From: Chiua virens
Lineage: Eukaryota; Basidiomycota; Agaricomycetes; Boletales; Boletaceae
Assembly: GCA_019787685.1 (NCBI GenBank)
Contig: JAHNUO010000003.1
Location: 1,798,001-1,862,000, forward strand
DNA: 64,000 bases
Direction: 5' to 3'
Of the stretch, positions 58,372 to 64,000 are shown piece after piece. Numbering within the stretch: the first letter of the stretch is position 1; every line of letters begins with the position of its first letter. The notes beneath the pieces are model-generated. The model was not told the DNA's origin. It saw nothing but the letters and a program-made list of their open reading frames with translations, and did not search any database. Made by a program: the position numbers and the translations under genes.

Positions 58372-60137
58372 TCATGAAGCGAGCGTACACGGAATCCCCT
58401 CCCGAAGTGATGCAATAGCAGTCCGATGCTGGCTGATCGCAAGCACGATAAAGATGTGCCATATGGCATGCGAGCCACCGCCACACCAGTCAAGCGAGCG
58501 CGACCACCGGTCGGAGATGAAACGTTCCGGTATGTGGGATGCGTAGAAAACGAGGCCGATAAGATAGGAGATCAAAGATGGCCAAACCGGGCCTGGGATC
58601 GACGCAAATGAATGACCTAAAAAACGTCGACGAAAGAGTGGGTACTTACTGGTATATTCGATCATCTGTTTAACCGAGTGGAGGCTTGCCAGCACAGCGA
58701 GGGGTGCGATAGCCGTGAAAGCCATGCAGAGGAAAAAGATAATTCGAATGTACTTGGTGATCGTCAGCACTTGGTGTGGGGCGTCTGAAGGCATCTCACT
58801 CTATATTTATAATCGTTGAACCATCTGAAGAACGGAAACACATTTCCCGCTATACCGACGAAGAGACAGCAAGCGAGGAAAAAATTCCCTAGATTTGGAT
58901 GACATTGGAAGCCATAGTGTACAACGGTGCCGACGCTGGCACTGATGAGCCTGTCCCACCAAGTTAGTGGAAGTCGACGGGGGAAGAAAGACATGCATAC
59001 CATCCGATACCGACATAATCTATCCTAGCACAGAGATCCATACCGTCGTGGTGCGCACACCCCGACATGGTGTGCCATACCACACTACTGAACAAGCAAA
59101 TGAGTGCAAAGATAATAAATGCGGTTTCAGGAAGATCCTGGAACGCGGATGAGTTGAACATAGGAATGCAGTTGATCAGCCATAGTGCGAACGGGATGAG
59201 GTGGGTATGGATATTGACTGAATACATATGAATAGGACACCCAAGGGCTACTGAAATGGGAGCACGCACGTGTTTCATTGTGCCACGCGAATAGGGACAT
59301 GATGATGAGTGGCCATTTCTCAATAGGAATAAACCTGGAGGAAGAAACGTCAGGGAACACGAGGCGCGTGCCTGGGGTAGCAGCATACCGGTATCCTCTT
59401 GCAACAAACGGGTTTGAGCGCCACTGGGGTGGTAGGTCTACATAGTGAATAAGCTTCGAACCATGGAGGGACTGCTTGATAGCGCGAGCCACATCACGGG
59501 CCATGTCTTCCGCTTCAGTGACATCGTCCGACAATTCGGCTAGTAGTTCGGAAGACACGATTGACTCGAAAACACCCGACAAACGTGCGCTACCAGGAAA
59601 AGTATGCACGTCGGGAGTAAGCGCGTCCATCGACCTCAGATGCGCATGGAAGGACTGAAGCTGAGTTAATAAGGTGGTGATATGCCTATCCGAAAAGCGA
59701 GCGCAGAGGTCTTCGATGAGGGACGTCGTATCCGCCAACGAATGGGAAAGCTGGGCACCAACATTGCTAAGGGAGGGGACGTCTGGGAGCTCTGGGAGAT
59801 GAGAGCAGACATAAGAGCGGATGCTCTGAAGCATCTCGAGCGCGTCCTTTGCCCACGCGCGTGCATCTTCGACGGTCGATTCACTCTTGATTTTGAGTAC
59901 GGAAGGGACAGTGATTTCCGAGATGGAGGTGTCCAGCGATAGGATCCGATTCTCAATGTCTTCGAGATACGAGAGGAGAAGGATTCTGAGTGCACCGAGA
60001 GACTGCTTCGCGGACCGGGAGGGGGACAGATCGAGTGCGTCGAGGGGCCCCTGGCAAAAAGCATCGTGGGTGTTAGATGCGGAGGGACCACGTCGATGGC
60101 GGAAATGATTCTTGGTCACCGTCGCCGTGGTCGACAT
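58372..60137 (-). CDS. PAQR/haemolysin-III family seven-helix receptor with long N-terminal region
   Basis: PAQR proteins (Izh3-like in fungi) are ER or plasma-membrane receptors or ceramidase-like enzymes with bound zinc. The C-terminal half has NETLNIHTHLIPFALWLINC, FSSVVWHTMSGCAHHDGMDL, ARIDYVGIGWLISASVGTV and SHAIWHIFIVLAISQHRTAI. These supply the Ser/His pattern that binds metal in the family. The N-terminal 220 residues are a soluble helical region (..DIENRILSLDTSISEITV..) that short PAQRs lack. Five introns are consistent. Start at 60137. It is divergent from the PTH gene with only about 70 bp between candidate starts. Confidence 0.87.
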
Positions 60138-60194
60138 CGTACAAAAGTAAAAGACACACACCTGAATGACCCTTTTTGAATACCCTGCCAATGG

Positions 60195-60201
60195 TCACGT
60201 G
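60195..60201. promoter_or_regulatory. TCACGTG between PAQR and PTH starts
   Basis: The box sits between the minus-strand start at 60137 and the plus-strand starts at 60209 or 60249. If it lies in the promoter, the ATG at 60191 is unlikely to be used. Confidence 0.4.
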
Positions 60202-60208
60202 TACAGAA

Positions 60209-60911
60209 ATGCAAGTGCTAATTCGCTTCCGTTCCGTTGTCTTACTCATGCTAGTCGTCGGTCTCGGAAATTTACCGCTCCCCAACACACGACATAGGTC
60301 AGTCAAACAGAACACTCCTATTCATTCATAACCATTACTTAGTGTCGGTCACCTCGTCGTCGATGCCCTCGCCGCACGCTTCCGCATCCCCATGTCGCCT
60401 AATAAGACACTCAACGGCTTCATAGGTCACTCACACGTCCTTCTCGGAGATCAGACCATCGACATGACCCTCTTTAAACCAAGCACGTGTTCCCCCTTTT
60501 TTTCCATATGCGCCACTCGCCATCTGACTCCCAAGTTATCGCCCTCTGGCAGAACCCCTCATGAATATCACCGGTCCGGCCGTCGCCACCGCCCTGCGCC
60601 ACACTGTCAGAACCCCAAGTGCGATGATCGTTGTCCACGACTCCCTTCAACACAAACCCAAGGCCCTCTCGGTCAAGTTTGGCGGATCGGCCAACGGTCA
60701 CAACGGCGTTCGCAGCGTCATCGCGGCCCTGGGCGGAGATATCGATTTTTATAGATTTCGCATCGGAATCGGTCGTGATGGCGATGCAGCATCGTATGTC
60801 CTTGACAGACTGCCGACCGACGAGAGCATCTACTGGGGTGTAGGCGGTGATGGACTGGACATGGTTTGCAAGGAACTCGCCAAGATAGCTTTCAAACCAC
60901 CAGCTTCCTGA
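60209..60911 (+). CDS. Peptidyl-tRNA hydrolase (PTH1 type)
   Basis: Cleaves peptidyl-tRNA released from stalled ribosomes, usually mitochondrial in fungi. LMLVVGLGNLPLPNTRHSVG contains the GLGN start and the catalytic His. DMTLFKPST, LMNITGPAVATAL, AMIVVHDSLQHKPKALSVKF (His-Asp), GGSANGHNGVRSVIAALGG and FYRFRIGIGRDG follow, as in PTH1. Three exons. At 60558-60559 (CT) the frame before LMNITG is one base too long; the pair counted once gives Leu or Pro. The ATG at 60209 is chosen; 60191 and 60249 are in-frame alternatives, and the CACGTG box argues against 60191. Confidence 0.87.
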
Positions 60912-61700
60912 TGGAGTTATGGAAGAGTTCCGGCCACATTCTTGACATACCATTCGGCCGAAGCTTCGGGTCCCGACACGAGGCGTACAATCTTGGAAGT
61001 GGCACGAATAATGTTCCACTTCCCAGTACCTGTTCCTCTGAGTCACCTAGATCCTGGTAAATTTGTACCCTGCTCTAATGACCAATAGATGTCCAGCCCG
61101 GTCTAATATCAACAATAGTATTACACCGAACGCAGAAGGACTATAGCGCCACCGCTTTTGAGTGTGTGGCTGACCCATTGGGCGGAGTCTGCAAGGAACT
61201 TATCAGAATAGCTCACCAGCCGCGTTCTCCTCGGGTGAAGCTTCGGGCCTCAGGTCAGCTGGTACCAGAAGTCCACTGGCATACAATTTATTGTGGCACG
61301 GAAATCCAGCCGCCCTTGGTACACCTTTGCTCAAACGAACAATAGATGACCAACAGTGATGTTATTATATTATCATCATCAAGTGACGTCTCGGTATCTT
61401 AGACTGCATTCAGGTACGGTGTGGCAATGATAGTATCAAGAAATATCCACAGTATCAACACCATCAAAGAAAAGAAGAAAGAAAGAGCCAGACAGCATAT
61501 AGACTCTCGTATTGAAAGCATAATATATGTAGAAGAAAGCAAGTATGTTCAAATATTCACAAGGCATCAGAGCACATCAATGCGTTCAGGAATGCTCAGA
61601 AAGTGATATTGATGATACCAGGCGCGGTATTGTCAAACTCTTGCGAGAATTTATGCCTACATTATTGTCAGTTGCTATTCAGGTGCCAAGCGAGAGTTTA
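60912..61700. other. Intergenic with a decayed duplicate of the PTH 3' end
   Basis: No complete gene. The stretch 61186-61355 repeats, with many changes, the order of short blocks found at 60868-61095. These are TCTGCAAGGAACT, GAAGCTTCGGG, TGGCACG and AATAGATG. It therefore looks like an old tandem duplication of the last exon and 3' flank of the hydrolase gene. A GA-rich stretch occurs at 61456-61490. Confidence 0.5.
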
Positions 61701-64000
61701 TTACCGTTTCGCGAAGGCAATGACTGCATCCTTTACCTCCTTTGCTTTTGCCTTGGGTTTCTGCCTGATCACAGCTTGTATGGTCATCGGTCCCGCATCG
61801 TCCCGCGTCAACAACAAATCCAAGATTGCCGATGTGAGCGCAATCCCGGCCTTCGTAGCTGTTTTGTCTTCCAACGAAACCTGTGGTATCAAAGAATCCG
61901 ATTGCGGTTCTAGTCGCCAGTCAGCGCCTGCTCCTGTATGATAAAGAGACGACTCACCAGAGAATTTCTTCTTCGACATTCTGGCCTTGACGCTATTCAG
62001 GGTCTTCCCTGCATCCTCGATATCTGACTCAAGCGCTTTCGCTTTGCTACCCGACGGATCGTCATTTGCCAATTTCTTTTGTAAATCGGCACGCGATTTT
62101 TCAAGCTCGCTAGCCTGCATCATCAAGAACGCCTGACGTTTCTCCTCGGCAACCTTTTGCTCTTTAGTGAGTTCAGTCTCTGCTTCATCGTGCGTCGAAG
62201 GATCTTCCTCAGCGGGAGCCTCTCCAGCAGCCGGACCCTCCGGAACACCAGCGAATTCAGTAAAGGGCGGTGGTGGTGTCCGCGTCGGAGTAGGTACATT
62301 GAACAACGAATCCTTCCTAGTCGGTCCCGTATTGTCACCCTTGTCCGCCTCGCCTTGAAGCTGACCAGGGCTAGTGTCGACACCGGCGGAAAATATTGGT
62401 GTCAGCTCAGGTTTACTTGTCAGAGGTTGCCCTTCTTGGTCTCCTGGCCTGAGTTCCTCTGTTGTCAGCAACAATGGAGGTGCATCGCCAGGTTGCGTCA
62501 AGATGTTGACAGGTGGATCGACATGCGCAGGAGTGGAAATGGGGGGTTCGGAAACTTGGCCAGTGATACCTACATCGGACTTGCTCTGTTCGACTAGCTC
62601 TTCGCGAGACTCCTTCAGTGGAGGCGCGGGTGCACTAACCTCAGTTGCTTGCTTGACTCTAGATCGGCCCCAAGTAGCGAGCTCGGCCCAATTACGTGAT
62701 GTCGACTGAGTCTTTGATGATTGCGTAGCAATGTACGCCGCGCGATCCACTCCAATCTCGGAAGCGGCTTTGTCAACACCAGAGCGAAGGCTCTCGCGCA
62801 GTGCACTGCGGGGCTGTGATTGGTCAAGCGTGCCACCAACCTCGGAGGCGGCCTTGTCAGTATGAGAATAGGCATGCGATGCACTCCGTTGTTCAGGTTG
62901 GTCAACTACAGTACCAATCACAGAGGCAGCTCGCGACTCGGGGAGAGGGATTCTGTCAGGGGGATGTGATGTTCTTTCAGCACGAGAATGGGCATGCGAT
63001 GCACTTCGTGATTCAGGTTGGTCAACCACACTACCAAGCACGGAAGCAGCTCGCGATTTCGGGAGAGGGATTCGGTCAGGGGGTTGTAATGCTTTGTCGT
63101 CTGCGTCGACATTGGGAATATCAGGAAGAACATCGATGACAGGGGGAGGGTCAAAGACGGATGCAGGTCGTGATAGGGTCTGGGGAATTGGCTCGTACTC
63201 AGGCGCCAATTCGGAATCAGCTTGGAACGGAGGAACCGGCTCGTTTGCCTGTATGGGAGTGTGATGGTCGATGTCTACCCAGTCATCGGGTATCGTAGGT
63301 GGTTCATGCCGAGATGAATCCTGAGCGGATTCGAGTGCCCTCGACGAGACGGTTGTAGTTGCTTCGACGACGGTTTCCGATTGTACGAATTCCTTTTGTG
63401 TTTGTGTGGTCGTAACGGTGGTATCATGGACGGTCGTGGTTTGCGTCTCGAGCGTGGTAACATGAGTATGAGTGGTATCGATATGTTCCCCTGCTGCGAA
63501 TTCTCGTGATGATATTAGCGCTGGCGATGCAGGATTTGTAACGACACGCTCGCGCAAGAGGGAGAGCCTAGAGATGTCTGTAGCTGTCTCTGACCACCCT
63601 GATACGTCTGGAAACGTCCCTGGAGGACTACGCCCTGGCCGCCGTGCAGGACTTGGTGCTAGTGCGGGCGAAGGTGCAGGCGAGCGTGAAGGGGTCGCTC
63701 TGTCACTCCGTATCGAACCTGATACTTCCGTCGGTGTCGAACGCGATCGTTTGAACAAACGTACGCTCGGAAGATCGTTTTCAATTCGGATACGCGGAAC
63801 GGAGCGTTTGACATGGCGAACATCCTTGCGAACTTGGCGATAAAGATGCCGGAGACCGGAATCACGCCAAACGTTTGGCGCAATATCCGCTAGGAGCATG
63901 CCCACGAGCGACCAAAGGGCAACGAGGGCGAGGCGGGAAAGGGATTGGGTGAAGAGAAAGTCCACAAATATTCGGAAGCCGAACCCGATATAAGGATCAA
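61701..64000 (-). CDS. Large repeat-containing protein, 5' end outside the window
   Basis: The frame is open from the right edge to the TAA at 61701 (at least 766 residues). It begins within a hydrophobic stretch (DPYIGFGFRIFVDF, then LALVALWSLVGMLLADIAP), so one or more membrane helices lie near the N-terminus. A basic region and a long disordered Ser/Pro/Thr/Glu-rich part follow. The middle has two copies of a 40-residue unit (SRAASV.G.VVDQPE.RSASHA) and a decayed third. The C-terminus has a charged coiled coil (KEQKVAEEKRQAFLMMQASE) and a conserved-looking end (GPMTIQAVIRQKPKAKAKEV). An in-frame 48-nt intron (GTGAGT..CTAG, minus, about 61908-61955) may be spliced. I do not recognise the family. 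Confidence 0.7.
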   Translation of the reverse strand, partial: DPYIGFGFRIFVDFLFTQSLSRLALVALWSLVGMLLADIAPNVWRDSGLRHLYRQVRKDVRHVKRSVPRIRIENDLPSVRLFKRSRSTPTEVSGSIRSDRATPSRSPAPSPALAPSPARRPGRSPPGTFPDVSGWSETATDISRLSLLRERVVTNPASPALISSREFAAGEHIDTTHTHVTTLETQTTTVHDTTVTTTQTQKEFVQSETVVEATTTVSSRALESAQDSSRHEPPTIPDDWVDIDHHTPIQANEPVPPFQADSELAPEYEPIPQTLSRPASVFDPPPVIDVLPDIPNVDADDKALQPPDRIPLPKSRAASVLGSVVDQPESRSASHAHSRAERTSHPPDRIPLPESRAASVIGTVVDQPEQRSASHAYSHTDKAASEVGGTLDQSQPRSALRESLRSGVDKAASEIGVDRAAYIATQSSKTQSTSRNWAELATWGRSRVKQATEVSAPAPPLKESREELVEQSKSDVGITGQVSEPPISTPAHVDPPVNILTQPGDAPPLLLTTEELRPGDQEGQPLTSKPELTPIFSAGVDTSPGQLQGEADKGDNTGPTRKDSLFNVPTPTRTPPPPFTEFAGVPEGPAAGEAPAEEDPSTHDEAETELTKEQKVAEEKRQAFLMMQASELEKSRADLQKKLANDDPSGSKAKALESDIEDAGKTLNSVKARMSKKKFSGESSLYHTGAGADWRLEPQSDSLIPQVSLEDKTATKAGIALTSAILDLLLTRDDAGPMTIQAVIRQKPKAKAKEVKDAVIAFAKR
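62864..63103 (-). repeat. Two direct 120-bp repeats within the large protein
   Basis: The blocks around GGCATGCGATGCACT (62871 and 62991) are shared over more than 100 nt with period 120 nt (40 codons). A third, diverged copy lies at about 62745-62863. Confidence 0.8.

Overview
The window is nuclear DNA of a filamentous basidiomycete, most likely an Agaricomycete. Genes are densely packed and split by many introns of about 45-60 nt with GT-AG (rarely GC-AG) ends. The gene families are typical of mushrooms: a DUF7918-like protein, a secreted G1 glutamic protease, a Zn2Cys6 regulator, an F-box/LRR-like protein and fungal-type kinases. No CRISPR array, rRNA, recognisable tRNA or intact transposon was seen.

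Layout. 0-7.5 kb: RNA polymerase I subunit RPA43, a secreted G1 protease, a PP2C phosphatase and, divergent from it, an eIF5-mimic (BZW/5MP) protein. 7.5-9.9 kb: a decayed stretch with a COPI beta-prime (SEC27) fragment and a kinase relic. 10-31 kb: mostly minus strand: a Zn2Cys6 transcription factor, CTF4/WDHD1, an F-box protein, acetoacetyl-CoA synthetase, the splicing factor CLF1 and the SSU-processome factor UTP25, with a DUF7918-like gene on the plus strand. 31-48 kb: DNA topoisomerase III, an NKAP-like RS protein, an ER FKBP divergent from ribosomal protein eL39, GET1, malate synthase, a mitochondrial OsmC/Ohr peroxidase and the U2 snRNP subunit SF3B3/RSE1. 48-54 kb: an MFS anion symporter, a gene-poor gap, a kinase-like gene and an HSP20-domain protein. 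55-56.6 kb: an AFG1-type ATPase pseudogene. 56.7-64 kb: TAF12, a PAQR/haemolysin-III receptor, peptidyl-tRNA hydrolase and a large repeat-containing protein running off the right edge. The genes are mainly housekeeping (transcription, splicing, replication, translation, glyoxylate/ketone metabolism) and do not form a pathway cluster.

The most striking signal is not one gene. In at least twelve genes, most of them conserved single-copy ones, the reading frame is broken at about 20 places. Nearly every break is repaired by treating two neighbouring letters (CT, AG, once GT) as alternatives for a single base. The sites are mostly synonymous wobble positions, and the letters always stand in alphabetical order on the plus strand. 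This looks like heterozygous (dikaryon) IUPAC codes Y, R and K written out as both bases. It is probably a consensus artefact rather than decay, and it decides how these genes should be annotated. Real decay is also present (SEC27 and AFG1 copies, kinase relic) and looks different: substitutions to stop, deletions and lost segments.

Protein identities come from motif recognition by eye; no database search was run.
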